Source: MGML01 sp034416335
GTDB taxonomy: Bacteria > Chloroflexota > Dehalococcoidia > Dehalococcoidales > UBA2162
DNA length: 64,000 bases
Assembly (NCBI GenBank): GCA_034416335.1
Contig: DAOULV010000019.1
Coordinates: 62,001 to 126,000 of the forward strand
Direction of reading: 5' to 3'
Shown here piece after piece: positions 8,692-17,534 of the stretch. How positions within the stretch are numbered: the first letter of the stretch is position 1; each line of letters starts with the position of its first letter. The notes under the pieces were generated by a model that saw only the letters and a program-made list of their open reading frames with translations, did not search any database and was not told the DNA's origin. The translations under genes and the position numbers were made by a program.

Positions 8692-9144
8692 TCAGGAACT
8701 CAGCAGCTCCGTCACAATTTCGTTAATCTCTTTACCGTCCGCCTGACCTTTCAGACTGGCAATAATCTTCGGCATCACCTTGCCTTTATCACCCGGACCT
8801 TGAGCACCGGCTTCTTCTATCGCTTTTTTAGCTTCGGCGATTATTTCTTCACGGGTCAACTGCTTGGGGAGATACTCCTCAAGAATTACCAGCTCGGCCT
8901 GTTCTTTTTCCATCAGGTCGGCACGGTTGCCGTCTTTATAGGCCTGGATACTCTCCTGGTGCTGTTTTACTTCCTTGGATAAAATACCGAGTACATCTCC
9001 GTCGGATAACTCTCCACGTCTGGCAATCTCGGCATTTTTTACGGATGCAAGGACCATCCGCAGCACACTGCGTCTCAGCGTATCCTTATCCTTCATCGCC
9101 TGTCTGAATTCCTCGTTCAGCTTCTCTTTCAACTCACTAGCCAA
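8692..9144 (-). CDS. yqeY: GatB/YqeY domain protein
   Basis: A 150-residue protein whose whole length matches the YqeY family, related to the tail domain of the GatB amidotransferase subunit: KLNEEFRQAMKDKDTLRRSVLRM at the N-terminus, KEVKQHQESIQAYKDGNR in the middle and a GDKGKVMPKIIASLKGQADG stretch near the end. YqeY proteins occur beside bS21 in many bacteria, as here, where the gene lies 24 bases downstream of rpsU. A role in tRNA-dependent amidation or tRNA handling has been proposed from homology only. Confidence 0.9.
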   Translation of the reverse strand: MASELKEKLNEEFRQAMKDKDTLRRSVLRMVLASVKNAEIARRGELSDGDVLGILSKEVKQHQESIQAYKDGNRADLMEKEQAELVILEEYLPKQLTREEIIAEAKKAIEEAGAQGPGDKGKVMPKIIASLKGQADGKEINEIVTELLSS

Positions 9145-9168
9145 TTTTCTCTTCCACCTTATTTATTT

Positions 9169-9366
9169 TTACCTGGATCTGCCTGCTGATGCCTTGGCAG
9201 ATTTACGCTTCTTCGCTGCTTCTTTCCGTTTACGCTTTACGCTGGGTTTCTCGAAGTATTCACCGTGGCGGATTTCGGATAGAATACCTGCCTGCTGCAC
9301 TCTCTTGTTGAACCGCTTTAACAGGCTTTCGAAGTTTTCGTTATCACCTGCGGTAACACCGGTCAC
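9169..9366 (-). CDS. rpsU: Small ribosomal subunit protein bS21
   Basis: A 65-residue, very basic protein with the bS21 core (NFESLLKRFNKRVQQAGIL ... RHGEYFEKPSVKRKRK) and a lysine/arginine/alanine-rich tail. bS21 sits on the 30S platform near the anti-Shine-Dalgarno sequence and assists initiation. It is the first gene of a short operon with the YqeY-domain gene. Length and composition are normal for the family. Confidence 0.93.
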   Translation of the reverse strand: MTGVTAGDNENFESLLKRFNKRVQQAGILSEIRHGEYFEKPSVKRKRKEAAKKRKSAKASAGRSR

Positions 9367-9477
9367 CTGACATCAACTCCTTTAACCACCCTTTTTATCT
9401 CTTGTCAGCTCCGGGTGGTAAAATAATCACAAATATTGTAGTCAGCCCATAATACTCTGTCAAGAACACTTTTAAAA

Positions 9478-9720
9478 GGTACTATTCGGTATTGGTAGGA
9501 TTACCGATAAGCAATCTATTACATTGATCATTGCAAGGATGAAGCCTGTGGCAATCCTTTCCCCCTTCGTCATTGCGAGGAGTCCGCCTCAGGCGGACGA
9601 CGTGGCAATCTCTAACATTTATATAGATTACGAGCCTCGGCGTCAATAGCCGAGGCTCGTAATGACAATTAGACCAACCAAAAGCAAACGAATCCGTTCG
9701 AAAGGTTACACTTACACTCA
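9478..9720. repeat. Dispersed palindromic repeat, copy 1 (fills the 9367-9826 gap)
   Basis: This gene-free stretch holds two strong hairpins: GTCCGCC / GGCGGAC (9582-9598) nested in ATTGC...GCAAT, and a perfect 15-bp stem ATTACGAGCCTCGGC with its complement (9627-9663). The left end GGTACTATTCGGT and the right part (CTCG-AATGACAA, then AAACxGAAxCC) recur around 55084-55307, so this is a copy of a non-coding mobile or REP/MITE-like family. A short open reading frame across it is not credible as a gene. The remaining bases up to 9826 probably hold the promoter of the two-component genes. Confidence 0.65.
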
Positions 9721-9826
9721 AACGTCAAGATTTATCAACCTCCTTTCCTACCTTTTCCAGCTAATAGATGTTGACCTTTTGATAATAGGCTAATTATAAT
9801 GCCGTTATACCGATTAGAGAATTGTT

Positions 9827-10579
9827 ATGACGCAGAATAATCAAAGCCTGCACCTTGCGGACGCAATAATGCACGAACTCAAGACTTCTCTTACCGCAAT
9901 AATCGTCTCGGCGGAGCTTCTTGCCAATGAGCTGAATCCGGAAGAAAAAGGCGTCCTTGACAGGCTCATCCAGAGTATTATCAGGAACGCCCGCAGTATC
10001 GATAGCCGACTCTCCATACTATCGGAAGCGGAGGGACTTCTCCTCGATAATTCCAAGTTTCAGCCGGAACCGGTCAACGTCCCGGAGATAATACAGAACG
10101 TTATAACACAGCTTTATCCAGAGATACAGAGCAGAAATCACACGATAACCCTGGATATTCCGGATAAACTTCCTGCGGCACGTGCTGACGGCCAGTACCT
10201 TGAACAGATACTGCTTACTTTAGTAGGAAATGCCGTCAAGTTTACCGGTGATGAAGGGACGATTAACCTGAACGCCCGTAAAGAAGGTATGTCGATTATC
10301 CTTAAAGTAAGCGATACCGGAATCGGCATACCGGAAAAGGAGCAGGAGCTTGTATTTCAGCCCTACTACCAGGTCAACCTGAGTAAAGGGAAAGTGCCTA
10401 GGGGCAAAACCGGCAACGAAGGGAAAATGCACAGCGGACAGGGTCTGGGTCTGGCAATCGCCAGGCTCCTTGTCGAACTCCACGGCGGCAGGATATGGCT
10501 GGAAAGTAAACCCGGGCAGGGTTCCGCCTTCTATTTCACCCTGCCGGTGGCGGTGACAATTGAAAGTAGTAGTAGTTGA
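9827..10579 (+). CDS. Soluble sensor histidine kinase
   Basis: A 250-residue kinase with no membrane segment and only a few residues ahead of the HisKA helix; the phospho-acceptor is His16 in MHELKTSLTAI. The HATPase domain shows the N box (VGNAVKFTG), G1 (DTGIGIPEKE) and G2 (GQGLGLAIARLL). With no obvious sensor domain it must take its signal through the kinase core or a partner protein. It overlaps the response regulator gene by 20 bases, so the two are translationally coupled and form a cognate pair. Confidence 0.9.
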   Translation: MTQNNQSLHLADAIMHELKTSLTAIIVSAELLANELNPEEKGVLDRLIQSIIRNARSIDSRLSILSEAEGLLLDNSKFQPEPVNVPEIIQNVITQLYPEIQSRNHTITLDIPDKLPAARADGQYLEQILLTLVGNAVKFTGDEGTINLNARKEGMSIILKVSDTGIGIPEKEQELVFQPYYQVNLSKGKVPRGKTGNEGKMHSGQGLGLAIARLLVELHGGRIWLESKPGQGSAFYFTLPVAVTIESSSS

Positions 10580-11252
10580 CGATTCTCCCGAAATAATCGA
10601 AGTGGTATCTCTTTGTTTTCAGCTTCGCTGGAGCGATGCCAGCCTGGTATCGGCTCCGACCGGCGCGGCGGGACTCGAATTGATAGAAACCGAAAGCCCC
10701 GATATCGTTATCCTGGATATCGGCCTGCCGGATATGGAGGGTTTTGAGGTCCTTCGTGAAATAAGGCGTTTTTCTCAGGTCCCGGTGATTATGTTGACGG
10801 TAAGAGGAGAAGATATCGATATCGCCCGCGGGCTCGAAATGGGAGCCGACGACTATATCACGAAACCTTTCAGCCATATAGAACTGGTTGCGCGGGTACA
10901 GGCGGTACTTCGCCGAACGCAGGGAACGGCAGTAAGCAGCGAAGAACGTCCCTTCAGCAGCGGTAAGCTGTTCGTTGACTTTACAGGCAATGAAGTGAAA
11001 GTAGACGGAAAACCGGTCAAACTTACCTCTACCGAGCTTAAATTACTCTATCTGCTGATAAGAAACGAAGGGCGTCTGGTTACTCATGAAGGACTGCTGT
11101 CCAAGATCTGGGGAGAAACATACGCCGATGCCAGAGACCTGCTGAGGGTACATATCCAGCACCTGAGGCAGAAACTAGGTGACAGCGTCGAATCACCGGG
11201 TATCATCGTTACCGAGCATGGAATGGGGTATAAATTCGTCCGACCGAGCTAG
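10560..11252 (+). CDS. OmpR/PhoB-type response regulator
   Basis: A 230-residue regulator. The receiver domain (1-118) has the acidic pair VVDDSP, the phosphorylation site Asp53 in ILDIGLPD, and the conserved lysine in YITKPF. The C-terminal winged helix (about 130-230) has TSTELKLLYLLIRNEG and the recognition helix region LRVHIQHLRQKLG. Translation starts at a TTG inside the kinase gene. It ends 5 bases before the convergent last gene of the phage-like cluster. Target genes cannot be read from sequence. Confidence 0.92.
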   Translation: MKVVVVDDSPEIIEVVSLCFQLRWSDASLVSAPTGAAGLELIETESPDIVILDIGLPDMEGFEVLREIRRFSQVPVIMLTVRGEDIDIARGLEMGADDYITKPFSHIELVARVQAVLRRTQGTAVSSEERPFSSGKLFVDFTGNEVKVDGKPVKLTSTELKLLYLLIRNEGRLVTHEGLLSKIWGETYADARDLLRVHIQHLRQKLGDSVESPGIIVTEHGMGYKFVRPS

Positions 11253-11257
11253 CGGTT

Positions 11258-11473
11258 TTACTGCGTATAAACGCCTGTTACGACAGCTTCTTTGGAGTTG
11301 AATTCATCGAAGAATACTATGACCAGGTTTCTTCCTGAAACCATTTCCGCAGATGGTATATTCCGGGCTACCGGCACCTCATCCAGGTAGACCTTATCAC
11401 TTCCGGATATTTGAACTGTTGCGGTGTAATTACCCGAATTAAAACTTTTCAGTATTCCCTTTACTGCATTCAT
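11258..11473 (-). CDS. Small phage-cluster protein, unknown
   Basis: From the ATG at 11473 (preceded by AAGGA) the product is 71 residues: a small, all-beta-looking protein (GNYTATVQISGSDKVYLDEVP ... NLVIVFFDEF). A longer frame to 11569 would overlap the upstream gene by 59 bases and lacks a ribosome site. It is the last gene of the minus-strand phage-like cluster. Small beta proteins at this place in phage tail modules are often fibre- or spike-associated (OB-fold-like), but I do not recognise this one. Confidence 0.6.
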   Translation of the reverse strand: MNAVKGILKSFNSGNYTATVQISGSDKVYLDEVPVARNIPSAEMVSGRNLVIVFFDEFNSKEAVVTGVYTQ

Positions 11474-11510
11474 TCGTTCCTTCGCCTTTTCCTTCACCGG
11501 CTGCCGCCTG

Positions 11511-13502
11511 TTACAAAGCTCCCAGCACCAGGTTTTGCCTGTATTCACCTCTATGGGGGTTATAAACAAGGGTCAATCCTACTACGCGTTTCTTTTCACC
11601 GGTCAAACCGGTGCGTTCATCGGTAATATCGATGACGTCGAATAACTGCTGACCGCAGTTTACCGGAACTGCGATCGTCCCGTTCTGCGATTCGGTTTCG
11701 GCATTTCTCAGATATGCTTCGCCCCTGTTTTCCGCTTCTCCCACCGTACTTATATTCCGGTCGATTAGTCTCGTAGACCTCGTAAACTGACTGGATATCT
11801 GTGCCCAGGCAAAACTGTCTTTCACGATTTTTTCTCCGGCTGCACCATCATATCCCTCCACCGTGACCCGGTTTAGCTTCCAGGAAGCAGTATGATACCT
11901 GCCCTGTGCCACGGCATGTTCCTGACCATAGGAATACACGGAACTGTCGGAAGAAAGCGGGTTCAACAGGTAAGCGGTGTCACCTTCGACAAACACGACG
12001 TCGGGAACGAATGATAGCAGTTTTCTAACATTCGTACCCCCGCCGCTTCCCGAATGAATGGTGAAATCGGGATAGAAGTTCGTTATCACCGATGACTCCG
12101 ATATCACGTTTAGCTTGATACCGACCCTGGCCAGGACAAACTCGAGTATCTCTTTTACATTCATTTCATCCGAGGATTTATTGAACCTGAACTGGCTCTC
12201 GGAAGTCCATCCGCTTATCCTGCTCCATCCTCCGTATGCATACAGAAACAGGGTAGACTTTCCTCCCTCGCTGATATATTCATAACCTTCGAGTACGTAT
12301 GATTGACCGTCGCTTACTTCATTTCCCTGCGAAGTAACGTATCCGGGACTTATATCCAGCCGGCAGCCCGTACCGAGTGGCGAAGGTAGCGAGCCGTACC
12401 TGCCGTCATCATTCCGCAATTCTATCGTTAATACATCGCTGCCCGGTTCGGTTTCCTGACGTATGGAAAGGATGTCAGGAGTCAAATCAACGCTGCTTTC
12501 ATTTAGCTCAGATCTCCAGACACCCGATGGAGTCGACAGCCAGCAATAATTACCCTGGTGTGCAGCTGCAATTCCGTACTCGCATGAAAGGTCGAAAGGT
12601 ACCGGTTCCCGCCACAGGTTCTTCGAATAGGCAACTCCGTCCAGTGAATGAGACCAGAAGGGGCGATTATAAGAATCGGTACCGGTAAATTTTTCCGTGT
12701 AGAAACACCTGTAAACATCAGGCTTGTCCATAAAAACACAGCGAAATTCATAATCGCCATCGGAGGGCGCCGAAGCGAATTCCACCAGTGCCGACCACTC
12801 ACCCTCTTCAACCTCGCCGCCATCTCCGTATACCAGGCTCCATATCCTGTAATTTCCAGCCGTATCCTGGCCGCAAAGTGCAATATTCCAGTCGGAATCA
12901 TAATAAGCGGCAACACCCGATAAATCTCCCGTACTCTTGTCCCACATTGTTTTGGACTGCCAGTTACCGCCGGTATGCTTTTTCACGTAAAGGCCATCCT
13001 CGTCGGTGAAGAACACTGCAATATCACCACCGGGTTTGTATACCACGGCAAGACCGCCGACGGAACTTGAAGGAGTGTAGTCTATCATTACCGGATTATT
13101 CCAGTTAACTCCGTAATCATTGCTTTTAATATAGTTCAATTCCTGACTGGTATTTACCCAGAAAATGAAGACTTCCGCACCCAGCGAAGCAGTGGCAACC
13201 GCAATACAGTTGCTGTGACCCGTATTCGTCCAGGAACTGAAGTCCGAACCGGGTCCGGGATTCCCTACTCTTTGCCGGTACAGCTTCCGGTTGTCACCGG
13301 GGAGACTTATTCTGACCCGTACCAGCGAACCGTCACCGGGAATAGTCAGCGAATGAAAATAGTCGTCTTCACTGCCTTCATACAGGCGCTGCCAGTCCGG
13401 TTTCACAATGCCTGAAATTTTGTTGCTGGCTTCTACCTTTACGTATGGTATGCCGACGGCTTGTTTCTGCGCTGTCAGCAGTGTTGATGTAAGTTCTCTC
13501 AT
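11511..13502 (-). CDS. Phage tail/baseplate-like protein with propeller-like N-terminus
   Basis: A 663-residue protein. Residues about 90-340 contain repeated strands with WxxP/SxDxG-type features (SNDYGVNWNNPVMI, DSDWNIALCGQD, WSHSLDGVAYSKN) like a sialidase/BNR-type beta-propeller. Residues about 350-660 (SIRQETEPGSDVLTIELRND, then ILEFVLARVGIKLNV and a C-terminal VVGLTLVYNPHRGEYRQNL) resemble phage tail-hub or baseplate proteins. A propeller inside a hub-like protein could bind surface glycans. It is cotranscribed with the connector-like gene 12 bases upstream. Assignment is by architecture, not a confident family match. Confidence 0.55.
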   Translation of the reverse strand: MRELTSTLLTAQKQAVGIPYVKVEASNKISGIVKPDWQRLYEGSEDDYFHSLTIPGDGSLVRVRISLPGDNRKLYRQRVGNPGPGSDFSSWTNTGHSNCIAVATASLGAEVFIFWVNTSQELNYIKSNDYGVNWNNPVMIDYTPSSSVGGLAVVYKPGGDIAVFFTDEDGLYVKKHTGGNWQSKTMWDKSTGDLSGVAAYYDSDWNIALCGQDTAGNYRIWSLVYGDGGEVEEGEWSALVEFASAPSDGDYEFRCVFMDKPDVYRCFYTEKFTGTDSYNRPFWSHSLDGVAYSKNLWREPVPFDLSCEYGIAAAHQGNYCWLSTPSGVWRSELNESSVDLTPDILSIRQETEPGSDVLTIELRNDDGRYGSLPSPLGTGCRLDISPGYVTSQGNEVSDGQSYVLEGYEYISEGGKSTLFLYAYGGWSRISGWTSESQFRFNKSSDEMNVKEILEFVLARVGIKLNVISESSVITNFYPDFTIHSGSGGGTNVRKLLSFVPDVVFVEGDTAYLLNPLSSDSSVYSYGQEHAVAQGRYHTASWKLNRVTVEGYDGAAGEKIVKDSFAWAQISSQFTRSTRLIDRNISTVGEAENRGEAYLRNAETESQNGTIAVPVNCGQQLFDVIDITDERTGLTGEKKRVVGLTLVYNPHRGEYRQNLVLGAL

Positions 13503-13514
13503 TTTTCCCTTTCA

Positions 13515-14147
13515 CTACGGACCGAAATCGGTGGATTGTGATACCGGTGGAGAGTAAGGTTTGTACAGGGAACTAATTCTCACTCTGTTTTTACTTCCGA
13601 TTTTTCTCAATTCCCGCCTGAAATAACTTAACTTCTTTCTTCCCCAGTTTAAGAAATCCTCCGATGTCCCCAACCCACCGGTATTAACCCGATTTACCGC
13701 ATATATCGCCCATTCTACAGCGGCATAGCCGCAGGCTCCGGAAGCAACCAGGTCTTCATACATCGCAGGAACCGTAGAAGAGGAAGAATTGAGAGTATGG
13801 AGTTTTCCGTAATAAATATACGCGTCCGAACCGTCGGGTACTTCATCGCCGAGAAGAGTCAGCACATCTCCCCACAGGCTGAAACGATGGTATTTTACAG
13901 GGTAATTACCGGCGGGGTATTCCACGGCTACAACTGATACCCGATCCGTAATCGTTGAAATATCGACGTCCCTTGAACCGGCAGAAGTAGCTTTAACAGC
14001 CTTCTGCTCATACGGGAAAGCTGCGGAAAATTCTTTAAGAGAACGGGTAATATGTCTTTCGATTTCATCATCGGTCCAGCGGTAATTCTCGGAATCTTCA
14101 TCGCGAAGTTCCCGCCTGACAATCGTTTTCATATCGGCTAAATTCAT
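13515..14147 (-). CDS. Phage head-tail connector-like protein
   Basis: A 210-residue protein starting with MNLADMKTIVRRELRDED followed by WTDDEIERHITRSLKEFSAAFP, the helical opening typical of head-completion or connector (gp6/gp15-like) proteins. A beta-rich middle and a helix (AVEWAIYAVNRVN) follow. Position supports it: after the capsid and a small structural gene, before the tail-like gene. Length is somewhat above the usual adaptor proteins. I infer a connector role; a direct family match is not certain. Confidence 0.6.
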   Translation of the reverse strand: MNLADMKTIVRRELRDEDSENYRWTDDEIERHITRSLKEFSAAFPYEQKAVKATSAGSRDVDISTITDRVSVVAVEYPAGNYPVKYHRFSLWGDVLTLLGDEVPDGSDAYIYYGKLHTLNSSSSTVPAMYEDLVASGACGYAAVEWAIYAVNRVNTGGLGTSEDFLNWGRKKLSYFRRELRKIGSKNRVRISSLYKPYSPPVSQSTDFGP

Positions 14148-14174
14148 ATATAGCTCCTCCCCTGGAAATTAATG

Positions 14175-14202
14175 GTATGAGAGGGCATAAGCCCTCTCAT
14201 AC
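14175..14202. other. Perfect hairpin between phage structural genes
   Basis: A 12-bp perfect stem (GTATGAGAGGGC and its complement) with a 4-base loop sits in the 68-base spacer after the 154-residue structural gene. No T-run follows on either strand, so it looks more like an mRNA-processing or stabilising hairpin than a terminator. Confidence 0.6.
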
Positions 14203-14215
14203 TCCTCTACCCGCA

Positions 14216-14680
14216 TCAGGAACCGGAATAGACTACCCGTATATAGCTTGAGTTCTTGGTCCTGGCAACCGCGTTCTCGCCGCCGGCTGAACCCGACTTC
14301 ACCACCAGCCTGATATCGAAGGGGATAGAACCAAAGTCCGCCACTGGATTAAAGCGTCCGCTGCAAGTATATTCCTTGTACTCCGATGCATCGTCTGGAT
14401 ATTCTATCTCATCCGTAAGGTCGACCCATGTTCCGCCCTTATTTCTCGCCTGCCATTTAAAGAGCACCGACTCCGTATCGCCGCTGGACTTCACCGCACA
14501 GGTAAGACCGAACTCGAATTCGATGACCGCTCCCAGTGCGGGTGGATTAACGGTAACCTCTTCGACCGTCTCATAATCATCGGTCGTGGTAGTTTTCTCA
14601 TCACTCCACTGCACGCCGTTGAGAGTTAACAGCCCCCTGGCGAAAGGATGCTCGATGTGTTCATTAACCGCATTAGCCAT
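14216..14680 (-). CDS. Phage structural protein, possible decoration/head-fibre
   Basis: A 154-residue beta-rich protein (VTVNPPALGAVIEFEFGLTC, VLFKWQARNKGGTWVDLTDE, PFDIRLVVKSG, YIRVVYSG) without helices of note. It lies directly downstream of the capsid gene on the same strand, the usual place of decoration or minor head proteins. I do not recognise a specific family; the role is inferred from position, size and predicted all-beta structure. Confidence 0.5.
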   Translation of the reverse strand: MANAVNEHIEHPFARGLLTLNGVQWSDEKTTTTDDYETVEEVTVNPPALGAVIEFEFGLTCAVKSSGDTESVLFKWQARNKGGTWVDLTDEIEYPDDASEYKEYTCSGRFNPVADFGSIPFDIRLVVKSGSAGGENAVARTKNSSYIRVVYSGS

Positions 14681-14693
14681 TATTTTTCTCCTT

Positions 14694-14720
14694 CGGGGAG
14701 GACACGACTGATCCTCCCCG
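14694..14720. other. Hairpin after capsid gene
   Basis: Stem CGGGGAGGA / TCCTCCCCG with a 9-base loop lies between the capsid gene and the next structural gene, directly before that gene's GGAG ribosome site on the minus strand. There is no T-run. It probably affects mRNA stability or partial attenuation, setting capsid expression above downstream genes. Confidence 0.5.
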
Positions 14721-14728
14721 TATCGTTA

Positions 14729-15649
14729 CTAATTCTGGACGCCGATTAAAGCGGCTGCTTTAATCTCGGAAAACAGCGCCATCGAGCAGTACCATTTAAT
14801 TCTGGTACGGGTGGCATCCTTCGTCTCGAGAGCGCCTACCGGTTCCACCGTGAGATGACCCGGCGAGGTCAATCCGCATAACGCTCCTTCTCCGAATTGA
14901 ACGGCATAGATTACGGAACAGTCGCCGCCGGTAGTCGCTGTTTCCAGGCTATCTTCGACGACATGAGTATCCAGTATCCAGTCGTTTATTCCGATAAGGA
15001 TACCGTCCCAGTACTGGACGAAGTTCCCCCATTTGTCCCGGTCGGTCTCCATCATCCCGCCGGACGCACGGACGAGCGCATTTATCTTCCTTCTCGAACG
15101 CCGGTTCATCAGCAGCATATCCGGCTTACCACCTTTTACGGCATCGATCAGCTCATCCAGCATTCCCAGTGTCAGGGAAGCGCCGGAAGCCCCGGCGGCT
15201 ATTACCTGGCTCCCGGAAGTCTCCGTATCGATAATCTTTCTCAGTCCATCGAACTGCTTGGTATTAACCGAGGAATCACCGTAAATAAAGGTTTCCTCGA
15301 ATTTATTCGTCAGTGCTTTGGCTTTCAGTTCGACTACGGCTGCTTCCAGGTCCTGTATGTTCGACCGGGTGGCTTTCAGGAAGTTATCCACATCGGCGTC
15401 TCCGCCCATAATTTTCAGATTTGCCGTGACCTGCGTGAAGGTAGGCGTGGATTCATCCCAGGTATCGCCGACATCATAAAAATCTATGTCGGGCAGGGCA
15501 TTTTCGCGGTTATAGGTCAGCCCGTTCCCCGTAATCTCTATAAAAGGCATGTATTGCAGTACCGGGGAGTCCTTTACTATGGTCTCCACCACTCCCTGCA
15601 GGAGTATATCGTTGGATAGTTTGCTTGCTTCTGTCAGACTCAGTGCCAT
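14729..15649 (-). CDS. Phage major capsid-like protein
   Basis: A 306-residue protein with features of HK97-fold phage coat proteins: an N-terminal helical arm (MALSLTEASKLSNDILLQGVV), an extended loop region, and the P-domain/A-domain core around DMLLMNRRSRRKINALVRASGG with a late VYAVQFGEGALCGL segment. It lies directly after a small acidic coiled-coil gene (scaffold-like) and after the portal gene, the standard head-module order. The gene overlaps its upstream neighbour by one base. No internal frame damage is seen, so it may still be made. Confidence 0.75.
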   Translation of the reverse strand: MALSLTEASKLSNDILLQGVVETIVKDSPVLQYMPFIEITGNGLTYNRENALPDIDFYDVGDTWDESTPTFTQVTANLKIMGGDADVDNFLKATRSNIQDLEAAVVELKAKALTNKFEETFIYGDSSVNTKQFDGLRKIIDTETSGSQVIAAGASGASLTLGMLDELIDAVKGGKPDMLLMNRRSRRKINALVRASGGMMETDRDKWGNFVQYWDGILIGINDWILDTHVVEDSLETATTGGDCSVIYAVQFGEGALCGLTSPGHLTVEPVGALETKDATRTRIKWYCSMALFSEIKAAALIGVQN

Positions 15650-16110
15650 TATTCATTACCTCCGAATGCATATCTTATCTTTTCGCCCGGAGAGAGAGCC
15701 GATAAATCCGGCGATGTTCTTTCCGGCGCTCCTGCCGGTACCTTCACCTTTGAAATCTCAGCTTCCACTCCCTGTCTTACCCTGCTGACCAGGGCTTTCG
15801 CTTTTTCCAGCGATTCGTTGATCGATTCAATGGTATCCCCGCTTATCAGGTCATCGACGATATCGGGATTCGACTTTAATACCAGTGCTTTATAGCCGGT
15901 TACCGCTTCGGTGAAAGTTTTTTCAAGTGATTTGTACTTTTCCTCCAGCTCCTCGCCGGTCTGTTTTAGCCCGGCTATCTCGGTATCTTTTTCGGAAAGC
16001 ACCTGCTCCAGTTCGGCGATACGGGTTCTCATCTTTTCCGTTTCGTCTTCCGCCGATTCAGGGGCTTCCTGCTCCGGTTGCGTTTCCTGGTTTTTCAGTT
16101 CATCTTCCAA
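15649..16110 (-). CDS. Scaffold-like coiled-coil phage protein
   Basis: A 153-residue, highly acidic protein (NQETQPEQEAPESAEDETEK) with a central coiled coil (MRTRIAELEQVLSEKDTEIAG ... EEKYKSLEKTF) and a proline/serine tail ending GEKIRYAFGGNE. Size, charge and position between portal and capsid genes match phage scaffolding proteins that shape the procapsid. Sequence identity among scaffolds is very low, so the call is by position and composition. Confidence 0.6.
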   Translation of the reverse strand: MEDELKNQETQPEQEAPESAEDETEKMRTRIAELEQVLSEKDTEIAGLKQTGEELEEKYKSLEKTFTEAVTGYKALVLKSNPDIVDDLISGDTIESINESLEKAKALVSRVRQGVEAEISKVKVPAGAPERTSPDLSALSPGEKIRYAFGGNE

Positions 16111-16134
16111 TTTTCCTCTCCCTTGCTATCAGTA

Positions 16135-17529
16135 TCAGGGGGTAATTTCAGTGGTTTCCGGCCGCGACCCGTTTACTCTCACTCTCGCTCCGTTCCCGGC
16201 AGTCCCCGCATTCAATTCCCTGTTCATACTCAGAATCGCCCTACGTTCTTCCAGCCACCGGCTGAATTCCATCTCAGGGTCGTTTACTCCCATCTCGTCC
16301 ATCGCCCTGCGCCTGGAATGAATTCCGTTCTGTACCAGGACCTGCTCGTTACTCACCATCCTGGATATGTCCTGCGGCAATACCGGCCCCCAGACAACCC
16401 TTAACTGGTGGTCGCCGAAGTCTTCGTTCCGGTACTTCTCGAGCAGCTTTAAAATAAGCCGGTTCCTGCGATTGTATGCGGCAGTCCGTATAATTCTTTT
16501 CCGTCGCACTTTCTGCAGCAGCGGCTGCAGTTCGATTTCAAGAGCTACACCCGACAGGTCTCTTTCCGTTCCGCCGAAAGCAGCCCGGGGAGATTCCGAA
16601 AGGTCATGCAGAATTCTGTACAGCAGGTTTATATAGTCGATATGCAGCCTGGCGCCGCCGCCCTGGAGGAGGTCGAGAAGATATGCCTTGGCATCTTCCG
16701 GTATATTCCAGACCGCACCGGGACTGACGGCGATATCCTCCGATTCTTCTACGTTCTCCAGCACAGCGATGGGATTGCCCGACAGTTCGAGTATCCGCGA
16801 AAGCTGGGAAGTAGCCCGGTTCAATTCCCGCTGCGGACCTATTATCTGCGACAGGTCCGATATTCCCCAGAACTTCTTCGGCTCTCTCAGGTTAGGGTAA
16901 ATGACAAAAGGTATGAATCCGCAGGGATTGGGCTTTTTTTCAACCAGCGCCCCTTCGATCCACAGCTCGAATTCGTTCTCCGTCCACAATTCGATAACCC
17001 CGGATGTTTTGTCCTTGACCTTAATTCCATAAAGGTTACGCACTACATCCCGCGCCAGACTGTAGCGTGAAGCAATCCTCCATACCTGCGATATATCATC
17101 ACCCGTCCACCAGGCGTATATTCCCTGTATATCCGGAGCAGTGACGGACACCGCTTTTTTCTCCGGGTCCCAGACAACCTTATAGCAGGCATCACCGAGG
17201 ATAGCGCAGTCGATTTCGGTCTCGAAATCAAGCTGCTCGAGACCGTTCTGTTCGTAAACACGGTTCAGAGCCGTTTCGGTTTTTATTGCTCCCGCTCTGG
17301 ATTTATCGCTGTTGTCGGATGGTTCGACGGTAAAGTGGATGCCGGACATCAGGTATGAAGCGACTTTATCTATAAAGACCTTGGCATAGTTGAACGTCAA
17401 ACGCTTATCGCCTCGTCTCGCCCTGCCCTCCCAGTGCAGCCCGTGATAAAAATCCAGCAGTTCGCGGTATCTCTTGAACCTCTCCGAGTCGCGTTTCTTA
17501 AGCTCGGCCGGATTAAATTCTTCGGTCAT
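16135..17529 (-). CDS. Phage portal protein (SPP1 gp6-like)
   Basis: A 464-residue protein with the portal hallmarks: an N-terminal RYRELLDFYHGLHW, the FNYAKVFIDKVASYLMSG helix, a WSLAR/RIASRY-type stem region, YPNLREPKKFWGISDLSQIIGPQRELN in the crown side, and helices near LLYRILHDLSESPRAAFGG. Portals form the dodecameric DNA channel at the capsid vertex. This is the best supported phage gene of the cluster. It is preceded by a small HTH gene where a terminase pair would normally be found; no large terminase is visible. Confidence 0.8.
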   Translation of the reverse strand: MTEEFNPAELKKRDSERFKRYRELLDFYHGLHWEGRARRGDKRLTFNYAKVFIDKVASYLMSGIHFTVEPSDNSDKSRAGAIKTETALNRVYEQNGLEQLDFETEIDCAILGDACYKVVWDPEKKAVSVTAPDIQGIYAWWTGDDISQVWRIASRYSLARDVVRNLYGIKVKDKTSGVIELWTENEFELWIEGALVEKKPNPCGFIPFVIYPNLREPKKFWGISDLSQIIGPQRELNRATSQLSRILELSGNPIAVLENVEESEDIAVSPGAVWNIPEDAKAYLLDLLQGGGARLHIDYINLLYRILHDLSESPRAAFGGTERDLSGVALEIELQPLLQKVRRKRIIRTAAYNRRNRLILKLLEKYRNEDFGDHQLRVVWGPVLPQDISRMVSNEQVLVQNGIHSRRRAMDEMGVNDPEMEFSRWLEERRAILSMNRELNAGTAGNGARVRVNGSRPETTEITP

Positions 17530-17534
17530 TTATA

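Noticed and set aside
9482..9721. 79-residue frame on the minus strand in the repeat region
   Set aside because: It reads through palindromic repeat sequence and has no ribosome site.
14897..15619. 240-residue frame antisense to the capsid gene
   Set aside because: It lies wholly inside the capsid coding region and has no family-like composition or ribosome site; it is a coding shadow.
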